Shown here: one piece after another, positions 43,967-53,281 of the stretch
Numbering within the stretch: the stretch's first letter is position 1
Layout of the letters: each line of letters starts with the position of its first letter
Assembly (NCBI GenBank): GCA_022565795.1
Contig: JAIUMA010000003.1
Span: 45,113-109,112, forward strand
DNA length: 64,000 nucleotides
Direction: 5' to 3'
Origin: Balneolia bacterium
GTDB lineage: Bacteria > Bacteroidota > Rhodothermia > Balneolales > Cyclonatronaceae
Notes under the pieces: generated by a model
The model's input: the letters and a program-made list of their open reading frames with translations, nothing else
Database searches by the model: none
Told to the model about the DNA's origin: nothing
Made by a program: the position numbers and the translations under genes

Positions 43967-44222
43967 CTATTCGTGTCGGGATAATCCTGTTTTACGCAGA
44001 ATTATCGCAGAATATTCTGATTTAGAGGATACGGGTTAAAAAAGATTAAAATGAGGGTTCGCGGCTTAATAATCAATCAGAATATTAAGCCGCAATATTT
44101 ATGACTTGTTCGGAGTCTGAATGCAAACTGTGATAGAGGCGGAGGATTATTATTCATATATTGATATTATATTATCAAGCCTCGTATGAGGATCTGACAC
44201 TAAATGTCGACACCTTTTATTT

Positions 44223-44930
44223 ATGGAATTATACATTGCCGGGTTTGTTTTCGGCCTTTTAGGCAGCATGCACTGCGTTGGCATGTGTGGGCCAATTGCT
44301 TTGGCTTTGCCTGTACAGGAGAAAAGTTCATCTTTTTGGTTGGCCCGGATTAACTACAACCTTGGCCGATCAGTAACCTACGCCTTAATGGGGGGCTTGT
44401 TTGGTCTGGCCGGTTTTGGGATCTGGCTTGCGGGCTATCAGGAGGTTATTTCGATTGTTGGCGGTGGACTCATTATTCTAATCGCCGTTATTTCAATTGT
44501 GTCTGGTAAAATTAACTGGATGCACCTCAAACCGGTGTGGCTTCCAGTTGGTGCCCTGAAAAAAGGTCTCGGGAAATTACTAAAAATTAAAAACCCGTCA
44601 GGAATGCTTGGTGTAGGAATGCTGAACGGATTTTTACCTTGTGGCTTTGTGTATGTAGCTCTGGCAGGTGCTCTTGTGAGCGGATCGGCAATTGACGGTA
44701 TGATTTATATGTTTCTGTTTGGCCTAGGCACATTCCCCGTGATGTTTCTGGTCTCCTCATCCAATAAGCTTATCAGTCTGGACTGGAGACTCAGGCTGCA
44801 GAAAGCTGTTCCGTATGCGGCTATTGCGCTTGGCGTGATCTTGGTTATGCGTGGCCTGGCGCTTGGAATACCGTTCATTAGTCCGGTATTGGGCGGAGAT
44901 ATGACAACCGGCGAAATGATGTGCCATTAA
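44223..44930 (+). CDS. TauE/SafE- or DsbD-like membrane protein
   Basis: 235-residue membrane protein of the sulfite-exporter/cytochrome-biogenesis superfamily (DsbD_2-like). The first helix carries GSMHCVGMCGPIALALP, with the C-x3-C pair; a second cysteine-containing motif GFLPCGFVYVAL sits near the middle. Six membrane segments are likely. In Bacteroidota such proteins often lie in cbb3 oxidase clusters and are thought to help with copper or thiol transport. No oxidase genes are in the window. The gene is divergent from tdk. Confidence 0.82.
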   Translation: MELYIAGFVFGLLGSMHCVGMCGPIALALPVQEKSSSFWLARINYNLGRSVTYALMGGLFGLAGFGIWLAGYQEVISIVGGGLIILIAVISIVSGKINWMHLKPVWLPVGALKKGLGKLLKIKNPSGMLGVGMLNGFLPCGFVYVALAGALVSGSAIDGMIYMFLFGLGTFPVMFLVSSSNKLISLDWRLRLQKAVPYAAIALGVILVMRGLALGIPFISPVLGGDMTTGEMMCH

Positions 44931-45055
44931 TTTTAGTTATCCAGCTGCCTGAGCGAACAGAGCGGTTAAAATTGGAAAAACTAAAAACCGGTTGTTCCAC
45001 GATTTAGTATTTTCAGGCGGAATCTTAACAATAACTAAATAGAACCCACTTAACT

Positions 45056-45535
45056 ATGGCTGATAAGAGATACTGGCTAATGAAATCCGAACCAGATGAG
45101 TTTGGAATAGATGATTTGATGTCACGAGAGAACCAGACTACATATTGGGAAGGCATCCGTAATTATCAGGCCAGAAATTTCATGAGAGATGAAATGAAGG
45201 TCGGTGATAAAATCTTTTTTTACCATTCGCGCGCAAATCCTCTGGCAATTGTTGGCACCATGGAAGTAGCCAGCGAACCCTATCCGGATCCAAGCCAGTT
45301 TGATCCCGATTCGAAATATTTCGACGAAAAAGCCACTGAAGAAAAGCCTCGCTGGTTTTTAGTTGATGTAAAACTCATCAAGAAATTCGACAATCCGGTG
45401 CTCCGCGACGATATCAAGGAAAAGGAAGAGTTGGCCGACATGATGCTCATCAAAAAGGGTTCGCGACTTTCTATACAGCCTGTAACCGAGCAGGAGTGGA
45501 AGATTGTGCACGAAATGGCGGGAGAAAAAGCGTAG
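45056..45535 (+). CDS. EVE-domain protein
   Basis: 159-residue protein with the EVE (PUA-like) domain, which opens YWLMKSEPDEFGIDDL and continues WEGIRNYQARNFMRDEM, VGDKIFFYHSRANP and IVGTMEV. The family binds modified nucleobases (thymocyte nuclear protein 1 is a relative). Its physiological ligand here is unknown. There is no signal peptide and no restriction gene nearby, so defence use is not supported. It is 120 bases after the TauE-like gene and 129 bases before nusB. Confidence 0.9.
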   Translation: MADKRYWLMKSEPDEFGIDDLMSRENQTTYWEGIRNYQARNFMRDEMKVGDKIFFYHSRANPLAIVGTMEVASEPYPDPSQFDPDSKYFDEKATEEKPRWFLVDVKLIKKFDNPVLRDDIKEKEELADMMLIKKGSRLSIQPVTEQEWKIVHEMAGEKA

Positions 45536-45664
45536 TATCCAAAGTTTGCTTAATTAGTTTGGGACGATTCAACATTTTATTACGCATCAGGAAAGTAAAT
45601 AAAGGCTGAAAATTTGTATCTTGTCAGGCTGTAATAAAATTATGTGAATTCTCGATCTTTATAC

Positions 45665-46138
45665 ATGCAATTGAACCGCCGGACCGCAAGAGAAACAGTT
45701 ATGACAGCCCTTTATGCGCTGGAGCTGAGTGATGATTCCTTGGAGCATATTATTGAAACTGTTCTCAGAAAACGTCTTTCTTCCGATGAACAGATTCTCG
45801 ATTTCGCTGAAAAGCTGTTTCTCAGAACCGTAAGGGATAAGAAAGAACTGGATGAAGTAATTTCCGGCTTCGTAACAAACTGGGATATTAAGCGAATTGC
45901 AACTATCGACCGTTGTGTGCTTAGGATGGGACTCGCTGAGATGATGACGTTCGATGATATTCCAACTAAGGTGAGTATCAATGAAGCCATCGATGTGGTG
46001 AAAAAGTTTTCAACACATAAATCAGGCAATTTTGTAAATGGTATCCTGGATTCGGCTTCAAAAAAGCTGGTTGAAGAAGGAAAAATTAAAAAGCAGGGTT
46101 CGGGTCTTATCGACAAGACGCTTCCCCGCGAAAAATGA
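45665..46138 (+). CDS. nusB: Transcription antitermination factor NusB
   Basis: 157-residue all-helical NusB, which binds boxA RNA with S10 in rRNA antitermination. The NRRTARETVMTALYALE N-terminus matches the family; ATIDRCVLRMGLAEMM and VSINEAIDVVKKFSTHKSGNFVNGILD are diagnostic. The frame is open seven codons upstream to a GTG at 45644, but the ATG at 45665 gives the usual family start. It precedes the phosphatase gene by 42 bases. Confidence 0.92.
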   Translation: MQLNRRTARETVMTALYALELSDDSLEHIIETVLRKRLSSDEQILDFAEKLFLRTVRDKKELDEVISGFVTNWDIKRIATIDRCVLRMGLAEMMTFDDIPTKVSINEAIDVVKKFSTHKSGNFVNGILDSASKKLVEEGKIKKQGSGLIDKTLPREK

Positions 46139-46180
46139 TGCTGCGCTGAAAAGTCATAAGCATACAGACTCAGATTCGTT

Positions 46181-46843
46181 TTGAATAAAAATTTAGTTGC
46201 CATAGGTGATGTGCACGGATGTGCTAAATCACTGCAAAAGTTACTCCACACCCTTGAGCCTTACAGCGGGAGTACGTTTGTTTTTATTGGCGACTACATA
46301 GATCGCGGGCCCGACAGCAAAAGTGTTTTTGATATTGTAATCGAGTTCGGAAAAAAAGAAGAGTGCGTATTTCTCCGCGGCAATCACGAAGCCATGATGC
46401 TGGATGCGCTCGAGAACGGTGACGATTTCATGTGGAAACTGAACGGCGGTCGCCAAACGCTCGAGTCTCTTAAAATGAGCTGGCCCGACGACTTCATCGA
46501 TTCACCGTATTACGACTTTCTACGGGATACAAAGTATTACTACGAAACCGAAGATTTCTTTTTTACTCACGGAGGGCTTCACCCTTTAAAAAGTATTGAG
46601 GAAAGCCTGAGTGAAGACTCGCCTGAAAACCTTCTTTGGGAGCGCTCACACATTGATATGCCGCGACCGGTTTGGAATAAACCCGTCGTTTTTGGCCACA
46701 CACCAATGAGCAAGCCCATGGACGAACCCCTTAAAATCGGAATTGACACCGGCTGTGTGTTTGCAAAAAGACCTGGACTGGGTATGCTTACAGCCGTAAT
46801 CTTACCTGAAAGAAAATTTATTCAACAACCTTACATCGATTAA
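46181..46843 (+). CDS. Serine/threonine-type metallophosphoesterase
   Basis: 220-residue phosphatase of the PrpA/ApaH-like superfamily. Metal motifs: GDVHG (D, H), GDYIDRGPDS (D, D), RGNHE (N, H), a later FTHGG and FGHTPM (histidines). It could dephosphorylate proteins or small dinucleotides; the sequence does not decide. Start is TTG at 46181, since no ATG precedes the first motif within reach. It lies eight bases upstream of ychF. Confidence 0.9.
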   Translation: MNKNLVAIGDVHGCAKSLQKLLHTLEPYSGSTFVFIGDYIDRGPDSKSVFDIVIEFGKKEECVFLRGNHEAMMLDALENGDDFMWKLNGGRQTLESLKMSWPDDFIDSPYYDFLRDTKYYYETEDFFFTHGGLHPLKSIEESLSEDSPENLLWERSHIDMPRPVWNKPVVFGHTPMSKPMDEPLKIGIDTGCVFAKRPGLGMLTAVILPERKFIQQPYID

Positions 46844-46850
46844 TTAATTT

Positions 46851-47954
46851 ATGAGTGTACGCTGTGGTATTGTAGGACTTCCAAATGTCGGGAAATCCAG
46901 CTTGTTCAACGCATTGTCTAATGCAGGCGCTGAAGCCGCCAACTTCCCTTTTTGTACGATTGACCCTAATGTGGGCATTGTTTCGGTTCCTGATCAGAGG
47001 CTAAATAAACTTACTTCACTGGTAAAACCTCAGCGTACGCTGCCTACAACCATCGAGTTTGTTGATATCGCAGGTTTGGTAAAAGGAGCCTCAGAAGGAA
47101 AAGGAAAAGGAAACGCATTTCTGTCACACATCCGTGACGTGGATATTATTGTCCATGTGGTTCGCTGCTTCGAAGACGATGACGTAATCCATGTAGAAGG
47201 TGGCGTTGATCCAATCCGTGATATTTCAATCATCGACTCGGAGCTTCTTTTCAAAGATCTGGAAAGCGTTGAAAAACGCATTGATAAACTCAAAAAGCAG
47301 TCAAAATCCGGAGACAAGGTGATGAAGGCGCAGCTTGATGTCGCTGAGCGCCTCCGCGACCATATTGAAAACGGAGAACCTGTACGCACTTTCGAAGTGA
47401 GCCCCGAGCAGCGCGACGCCTATAAAGATCTGTTTCTGCTTACTGAGAAATCAGTACTGTTCGTTTGTAACGTATCCGAAGACGATATCGCAGACGAAGG
47501 AGCGAACAACGATTATGTGAAGCAGGTTCGCGAACTGGCCGATTCCAGAGGATCAGAAACCGTTGTGGTTTGTGCCAGCATCGAAGCCGAAATCGCCGAA
47601 CTGGATGATGAAGCCCGTACCGAATTCCTTGCAGACCTTGGCATCGAAAGCGCTGGTCTGGACCTGCTTATTCGTGCTGCCTACCGTGAGCTTGGTCTCA
47701 TTACCTACTTCACGGCAGGGGAGAAAGAAGTTCGCGCCTGGACTATCCGTGAAGGTATGAAGGCACCGCAGGCAGCTGGTGTAATTCACTCCGATTTTGA
47801 GCGTGGATTCATCCGTGCGGAGACCATTGCCTACAACGATTTTGAAACACACGGCTCAGAAGCTGCAGCGCGTGAGGCCGGAAAGCTCAGAAGCGAAGGA
47901 AAAGAGTATATCGTGAAGGACGGCGATGTTCTGCATTTCCGCTTTAACGTATAG
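46851..47954 (+). CDS. ychF: Ribosome-associated ATPase YchF
   Basis: 367-residue Obg-superfamily P-loop protein. G1 is GLPNVGKSSL; the G3 region is VDIAGLVKGASEGKGKGN. The C-terminal TGS domain is present (TYFTAGEKEVRAWTIREGMKAPQAAGVIHSDFERGF and the YIVKDGDVLHFRFNV end). Family knowledge says it prefers ATP and is redox sensitive. It ends with a strong terminator. Confidence 0.95.
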   Translation: MSVRCGIVGLPNVGKSSLFNALSNAGAEAANFPFCTIDPNVGIVSVPDQRLNKLTSLVKPQRTLPTTIEFVDIAGLVKGASEGKGKGNAFLSHIRDVDIIVHVVRCFEDDDVIHVEGGVDPIRDISIIDSELLFKDLESVEKRIDKLKKQSKSGDKVMKAQLDVAERLRDHIENGEPVRTFEVSPEQRDAYKDLFLLTEKSVLFVCNVSEDDIADEGANNDYVKQVRELADSRGSETVVVCASIEAEIAELDDEARTEFLADLGIESAGLDLLIRAAYRELGLITYFTAGEKEVRAWTIREGMKAPQAAGVIHSDFERGFIRAETIAYNDFETHGSEAAAREAGKLRSEGKEYIVKDGDVLHFRFNV

Positions 47955-47995
47955 TTGAAAATTACTTTAGTTCGATCTTCTTAAGACTTGAAGTT

Positions 47996-48028
47996 AAAAG
48001 CCTGCTTCTTTACGATGCAGGCTTTTTT
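47996..48028 (+). terminator. Intrinsic terminator after ychF
   Basis: A 10 bp stem (AAAAGCCTGC / GCAGGCTTTT) with an 11-base loop and T run, 42 bases after the ychF stop. Confidence 0.92.
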
Positions 48029-48114
48029 CATTTATAACCTGACGAAACAGTAACGGCGGTCATTTTCCTACCTCTTTATTCGATTTTTGAGTCAGGGATG
48101 CTTATATTGAAAAA

Positions 48115-48128
48115 TGTAAGCGCTTACT
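48115..48128. promoter_or_regulatory. LacI-family operator upstream of pullulanase
   Basis: GTAAGCGCTTAC (48116-48127) is a perfect 12-base palindrome with a central CG, flanked as TGTAAGCGCTTACT. It matches the general LacI/GalR-family operator form. It lies about 117 bases before the pullulanase start in the ychF-pullulanase gap and is the only such site seen in the gap. No LacI-type regulator gene is in the window. Confidence 0.6.
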
Positions 48129-48244
48129 TTTGTATTTGGGTTTCATCCGCATCTTTAGTAATCGAGTATTATTGTATTGTAATTAATTGTACTCCATGTG
48201 CTTGCGAAGATCTTTTAATGTAAAGTCTATTTAAATCCACAGGT

Positions 48245-51106
48245 ATGTCTTATTTAATGAAACTAATTGGTTCGGCTGTTCTGCTCATTGCTTTGCTGAC
48301 CGCTTGCGATCAGCAGCCCGACTTCAACACCGATGATCCGATCGCCGGAGCATCGGCGCACTGGATTTCCTCCGACCGCGTAATCTGGAATACAACCGAA
48401 TCGGCGGCTACCTATGAGCTGCGTTTTAGCGAGACAGCAGAATTTGAAATAAGCAGTGACGGTATTAGCGGGGGAGAAGTCATCACCCTGCAATCCGAAG
48501 CAGAGCTGGATGCCACGCAGGCCGATACCTACCGCCATATTAACGGCTGGCCCGTGTACTCACTCGAATCCGACCGTGAACTGGTACAGCGTGCCGTAAG
48601 GGGACTGGTGATTGCGGCTTCCTACGACGCTAATGGCAACGTGGTCGAAGTAACCCGCGTGCAGACGCCCGGTGTAATAGATGAGTTCTTTCGCTATGAT
48701 GGTACGCTCGGTCCCGTGTACAATGGCGATGAGATTACACTGAACGTGTGGGCACCAACCGCTCAGGAGTTGACGCTCAAAACGTATAATTCAGATAAAG
48801 AGCATCAGCTTAATATAGAGGCGGATTCTTATGATAGTGAAACCGGCCTGTGGCAGTTCAGCGGTTCGGTTGGTGATTTAGACCGTGCCTTTTATCGCCT
48901 CGATATCCAGGTTTTCCACCACGAGAACATGGAAATTAATAATTATGAAGTAACAGATCCGTACTCTGTGAGCCTTTCCACGGACAGCTATTTCAGCCAG
49001 TTTGCGGATCTCTATACCGATGATTCTTTAAAGCCATCAGGCTGGGATTCCATACGAAAGGAGCTACCCCGGGCTACAGACATCACCCTTTATGAAGCGC
49101 ATGTTCGCGACTTCAGCGCTTTAGACCATTCGGTTCCTTATGAGCACAGGGGCACGTTTATGGCCTTTACTCATCACGGTAAGAACGGAAATGAGCTTTC
49201 AAACGGCATGGCTCATCTGATTGCTCTTCAGGAGGCAGGGCTAACGCATTTGCACCTGCTGCCCGTGAACGACATCACTACGGTTATTGAAAATCGTGAG
49301 CGCCGTGTTGATATTGATCAGCCCTACAGTGACTTATGCGAACTGATGGACTACCAGGATGAGCTTCAGCCATACTGCGATCGTTTTGGTGATATGCCGA
49401 TTGTTGATGCATTTGCCGAACTTGCTGCCGAAGATCCTGCTACAGAAAGTATACAGCTGCCGTACAGCCTGCGCGGCCGGTTCAACAGTATTGCCAACTA
49501 CGATGGCTTCAACTGGGGTTACGACCCGTTTCATTTCAATGCTATTGAAGGCAGCTATTCAACCGATCCAGATGGGGTTCAGCGTATTATAGAATTCCGG
49601 GAAATGGTGAAGGCACTGGATGAAATTGGTCTGAAGCTTGTTGTCGACGTTGTATATAACCATACGTCAGCACACGGTCTTGCGCGAACTTCCGTGCTGG
49701 ATCGGGTCGTTCCAGGCTACTATCAGCGCTATGACGTAATTACCGGCGAAATTGAAACCTCCACCTGCTGCCCGAATACGGCTGCAGAGCATTACATGAA
49801 GGAGCGTTTGATAATCGACTCTGTCGTGTTCTGGGCTAAGCATTACAAAGTTGATTCCTTCCGGTTTGACCTTATGGGTCATCACCCGCGCTATGTGATG
49901 GAGCGCCTGCAGGATGCGCTGGCTGAGCTCACTCTCGAAGAGCATGGAGTAGACGGAGCCAACATCTATATTTACGGTGAGGGGTGGAATTTCGGAGAGG
50001 TTGCTGATAACCGCATTTTCGACCAGGCTACCCAGTTCGAAATGAACGGAACAGGCATCGGGAATTTCAATGACCGGTCGCGGGACGGAATCAGAGGTCG
50101 TAACTTTACCGATACAGGTCGTTTTCAGGGATTCACCAGCGGTCAGTATCTGTTCCCGAACGAAGAGGCCGGAAGTGATCGTGAAAGCCAGCTTGCCGAC
50201 CTGCTGTTTCAGGCCGATCAGATTCGGGTTGGGATGACGGGTAACCTGCGTTCATATCCGTTTGTCAATCGAGAGGGGAGTGCTGTGGTAGGTTTTGACG
50301 ATATGATTGGTTTCGCAGACCTTCCGCAGGAGTCTGTAAACTATATTGACAAGCACGACAACGAGACGCTTTGGGATAACACCCAGACCAAACTACCGCT
50401 CGACATGAGCACCGATGACCGTGTTCGGGTGCAGATGCTGAGCAACTCATTCATTATTTATGGTCAGGGCGTACCGTTTTTCCAAATGGGTTCAGACTTC
50501 CTCCGCTCAAAGTCGCTGGACCGAAACAGCTTCGATTCGGGAGACTGGTTCAATCAGGTTGATTTCACCATGGAAACGCATAACTGGGGCAGAGGCTTAC
50601 CGCCGGCCTGGGATAACAGAAACAACTGGGACAGACAGGCAGAGTTTCTGCGTAATGATCTCAGCCGTCCGGACAAGCATCATATGGAGCTCGCTCATGA
50701 AGTCTTTAAGGATCAGCTAAGGGTGCGCTACAGCAGCCCGCTGTTCAGATTGGAAACCGCGGAAGAGGTCAACCGCAGAGTGATGTTCCACAACACCGGC
50801 CCCGATCAGCAGCCCGGCATTATTGCGATGACCGTATCGGATGGTCGCTGTGCTGGAAATCAGCTCGATGCCGACCTGGACGGGATACTCATTGTATTCA
50901 ACTCCCATATAGAAGAACAGGAGTTTGAAACCGGAATTACAGGGCTTGAGCTTCATCCAATACTCCTGAATGGCGCTGATGATGTAGTTAAAAGTGCCCG
51001 CGTAAGCGAATCAGGTACAGTTTCGCTGCCACCGCTGACCTCAGCCGTTTTTATTCAAAAAAGTATTGGTCACCAGGGAGAATTTGTGTGTAATGAAAGT
51101 GAGTAG
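48245..51106 (+). CDS. Type I pullulanase-like lipoprotein (GH13)
   Basis: 953-residue glycoside hydrolase family 13 enzyme predicted to cleave alpha-1,6 branches of pullulan, glycogen or limit dextrins. The lipobox is LLTAC with C21. N-terminal starch-related beta domains and a CBM48-like module (about 155-250) lead to the catalytic barrel. Visible are YDGFNWGYDP (pullulanase-type), VVDVVYNHT, the nucleophile D542 (FRFDLMGHH), the acid/base E579 (YGEGWNF) and the transition-state region YIDKHDNETLWD. It is exported and lipid-anchored, so it probably acts at the cell surface or in the periplasm. A LacI-type operator precedes it. Confidence 0.92.
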   Translation: MSYLMKLIGSAVLLIALLTACDQQPDFNTDDPIAGASAHWISSDRVIWNTTESAATYELRFSETAEFEISSDGISGGEVITLQSEAELDATQADTYRHINGWPVYSLESDRELVQRAVRGLVIAASYDANGNVVEVTRVQTPGVIDEFFRYDGTLGPVYNGDEITLNVWAPTAQELTLKTYNSDKEHQLNIEADSYDSETGLWQFSGSVGDLDRAFYRLDIQVFHHENMEINNYEVTDPYSVSLSTDSYFSQFADLYTDDSLKPSGWDSIRKELPRATDITLYEAHVRDFSALDHSVPYEHRGTFMAFTHHGKNGNELSNGMAHLIALQEAGLTHLHLLPVNDITTVIENRERRVDIDQPYSDLCELMDYQDELQPYCDRFGDMPIVDAFAELAAEDPATESIQLPYSLRGRFNSIANYDGFNWGYDPFHFNAIEGSYSTDPDGVQRIIEFREMVKALDEIGLKLVVDVVYNHTSAHGLARTSVLDRVVPGYYQRYDVITGEIETSTCCPNTAAEHYMKERLIIDSVVFWAKHYKVDSFRFDLMGHHPRYVMERLQDALAELTLEEHGVDGANIYIYGEGWNFGEVADNRIFDQATQFEMNGTGIGNFNDRSRDGIRGRNFTDTGRFQGFTSGQYLFPNEEAGSDRESQLADLLFQADQIRVGMTGNLRSYPFVNREGSAVVGFDDMIGFADLPQESVNYIDKHDNETLWDNTQTKLPLDMSTDDRVRVQMLSNSFIIYGQGVPFFQMGSDFLRSKSLDRNSFDSGDWFNQVDFTMETHNWGRGLPPAWDNRNNWDRQAEFLRNDLSRPDKHHMELAHEVFKDQLRVRYSSPLFRLETAEEVNRRVMFHNTGPDQQPGIIAMTVSDGRCAGNQLDADLDGILIVFNSHIEEQEFETGITGLELHPILLNGADDVVKSARVSESGTVSLPPLTSAVFIQKSIGHQGEFVCNESE

Positions 51107-51141
51107 GGCAACAACAGCCCGTGAGTTATGTTGATGATCTG

Positions 51142-51173
51142 AAAAGCCACCCGTGAGCCGGGTGGCTTTTTTT
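51142..51173 (+). terminator. Intrinsic terminator after the pullulanase gene
   Basis: An 11 bp stem (AAAAGCCACCC / GGGTGGCTTTT) with a seven-base loop, then a T run, between two converging genes. On the minus strand the stem is followed by only four T, so it mainly serves the plus strand. Confidence 0.9.
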
Positions 51174-52293
51174 ATGCGCTAAACTTTTTGTAGATATCAA
51201 TCAGGCGCTGTTTTTCTGTTTCCCAATTGAGCTTTGAAGAGGCTTGCTTCAAACCTGCTTCATACTCATTGCTATTTCTCCTTAATTCAGAAAGCTTTTC
51301 TGAAACGTTTTGAGCTGTGAACGTTTCAGGCGAAAGGGTGACTCCGATTTTGTACTCATTTACTATTCTGCTTATTTCCGGCAAATCGGATGCCAGCACG
51401 GGTAATCCAGCCTGAATGTACTCTGTAAGCTTGTTTGGGAGTGAGTAGAAGTAGCTTTGTGAAATAGGTTCAATAATGCAGTAGCCCGCATCGGCGATTT
51501 TAGCAAGCTTTAAAAACTCAGAACTGTTAATGTATCCGGTGAAAAGTACCTGGCTGCTCAGATCCATTTCCTCACATAGGTACTTGTAATGAGTCATGCG
51601 TGGACCGTCTCCGCAAATTATGGCTGATACACCCGAATCATTGCTGAGCGTATTAAACAGCAAGTCCAGTCCGCGACCGTGCTGTATAATCCCATGGTAC
51701 AGAAGCAAGGTGTGGGAGCTTTCTTTTAACTCAGTGGCGGCATCACTGAATTGAGAGTTATAGCTTTCGTTCTTGGTTAGACTGGTGAAGTTTCTTATAA
51801 CGAAAGGCTTTTCGGATAAAGAATATTTAGATTTAAGCAAACCGGCGATGCTTTCATTTACCGTGATGACCGCGGATGCTTTACCAATGGAAAGACGCTC
51901 GACTGCTGTCCATATCAGCTTTGGTAAGAGTCTGTTACCGACGCCTGTGCTTTGGGTGTACATTTCATGGCTGTCGTAAATGATACAATCATTTCTTGAT
52001 TTTCTATAGATTGAAGCAGCAAAGAATGCGTCAAGATCGTGAGCATGGATGATGTCGTACGGCGTGTCTTTTATCACCCGACCGAAAAAACGAATAACCT
52101 CATAAAACCGTAGTTTGCCTCCTTTTCGTGAAGGATTATAGCTGATCAGCTTCACATTTCCGGCAGCAGACGGGATTGCGTCTCCGATGCAGGCGCAGCT
52201 TACCTCATACCCGTTAGCCGACAAGGTCTCAGCCTGTCGTTTTACGCGGTTATCGTGGAGATAATCGCTGTGAACCAGTTTTAAGACCTTCAT
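51172..52293 (-). CDS. Family 4 glycosyltransferase
   Basis: 373-residue GT-B enzyme. The N-terminal domain opens MKVLKLVHSDYLHDNRVKRQAETL; the middle has YDSHEMYTQSTG and IHAHDLDAF. The C-terminal domain carries IICGDGPRMTHYK, VLFTGYINSSEF and the nucleotide-sugar region EPISQSYFYSLPNKLTEYIQAGLPVLAS. Donor and acceptor are unknown. It is the last gene of a minus-strand run behind two PorV-like barrels (22-base gap), but its link to them may be only positional. Confidence 0.88.
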   Translation of the reverse strand: MKVLKLVHSDYLHDNRVKRQAETLSANGYEVSCACIGDAIPSAAGNVKLISYNPSRKGGKLRFYEVIRFFGRVIKDTPYDIIHAHDLDAFFAASIYRKSRNDCIIYDSHEMYTQSTGVGNRLLPKLIWTAVERLSIGKASAVITVNESIAGLLKSKYSLSEKPFVIRNFTSLTKNESYNSQFSDAATELKESSHTLLLYHGIIQHGRGLDLLFNTLSNDSGVSAIICGDGPRMTHYKYLCEEMDLSSQVLFTGYINSSEFLKLAKIADAGYCIIEPISQSYFYSLPNKLTEYIQAGLPVLASDLPEISRIVNEYKIGVTLSPETFTAQNVSEKLSELRRNSNEYEAGLKQASSKLNWETEKQRLIDIYKKFSA

Positions 52294-52315
52294 ACAGGTA
52301 CCGGTTTAATTAATA

Positions 52316-53278
52316 CTACCAGTCAAAGAAATATTGAAGGCTAATCGAGTGCACGGAGCCAAACCCTGTTTCGAAAGGCACGAAACCGTAATGGAATTTA
52401 ATCGGATCCACGCTTATGGAAGCTCCGAGGCTCCAGTGGCGGACGGTATTTCCTGTTCTATAGCCACCGCGAACAGCAATCATATCATACAGCTCAGCCT
52501 GGAGTCCGAAAGAGAAAAAAGGATCAGATTCGATTGCGTTATCGAGGGTTGTATCGATTTCGTCCTCGAGTGGGACGACCACGTCTCCGCTGAGATTAAT
52601 GATCAACGGTATTTCAGCTCCGGAAAATGCGGAAAGCTGTATGGCGTTCACATCAAAACCGGCACGCCATCGGGTGGGGACTTTAGTCCTTTCAATATCG
52701 AGTCTGGACATCTGGCCTGCGTTAGTTAACGCGGTACCAATCCGAAGCCTTTCATCCATTAGCTCTGCCGTAGCGCCGAATGAAAATGAATAGCCGGAGG
52801 CGTTTTGCTGGAATAGTTGTTCGTAGAGGTAGCTTGCAGAAACGCCGGCTGAGATAAAGCCAATTTGACGGGCATAAGCACCGCTAACGGCTAAATACTG
52901 CACTGAGAAGGTGCCGCCTGACTGGCCTGGGGAGTCACGCTGCTCAAATTCATCAATCACTGAAGAAAGCACCCCGAATGCGAAGCTGTCGTTATCGCGG
53001 CGGATGGCAGCAGAGGCCTGCGTATTCTGAGTTTCGGCAATCCAAAGGGTATAGGATAGCCCAAGACTTGACTGGTCTGAAAGTAGCAGATTCGCCGGAT
53101 TTGTGAATACACTGTTCGAACCCAGAGGAACCGCAGTGTGGGCTTCAGAGAGGGAAAGCGAATGGGCGTTAGGGCCAATATTGAGAAAATCAAGGCCCGT
53201 TTGGCCGTGCGTTTCGTTCTGGCTGAATACAAGCAACAGAGCGGTAAGGAGCAAAAAGCGGATAGAGGTCAGTTTCAT
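52316..53278 (-). CDS. PorV/PorQ-family outer membrane barrel (second copy)
   Basis: 320-residue exported protein with signal peptide (LLLTALLLVFSQNETHGQ). The mature start GLDFLNIGPNAHSLSLSEAHTAV and FTNPANLLLSDQSSLGLSYTLW matches the PorV/PorQ (UPF0164-like) barrels. The remainder alternates amphipathic strands and ends in the aromatic F-F-D-W, typical of outer membrane barrels. PorV and PorQ act in type IX secretion, where PorV shuttles cargo. It is the neighbour of another PorV-like gene and of a protein with a FlgD-like tail. Confidence 0.85.
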   Translation of the reverse strand: MKLTSIRFLLLTALLLVFSQNETHGQTGLDFLNIGPNAHSLSLSEAHTAVPLGSNSVFTNPANLLLSDQSSLGLSYTLWIAETQNTQASAAIRRDNDSFAFGVLSSVIDEFEQRDSPGQSGGTFSVQYLAVSGAYARQIGFISAGVSASYLYEQLFQQNASGYSFSFGATAELMDERLRIGTALTNAGQMSRLDIERTKVPTRWRAGFDVNAIQLSAFSGAEIPLIINLSGDVVVPLEDEIDTTLDNAIESDPFFSFGLQAELYDMIAVRGGYRTGNTVRHWSLGASISVDPIKFHYGFVPFETGFGSVHSISLQYFFDW

Positions 53279-53281
53279 AGA

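Noticed and set aside
45056..45535. EVE-domain protein as a modified-base restriction factor
   Set aside because: The domain stands alone, with no fused nuclease and no restriction neighbours. The short free-standing EVE protein is widespread in bacteria.
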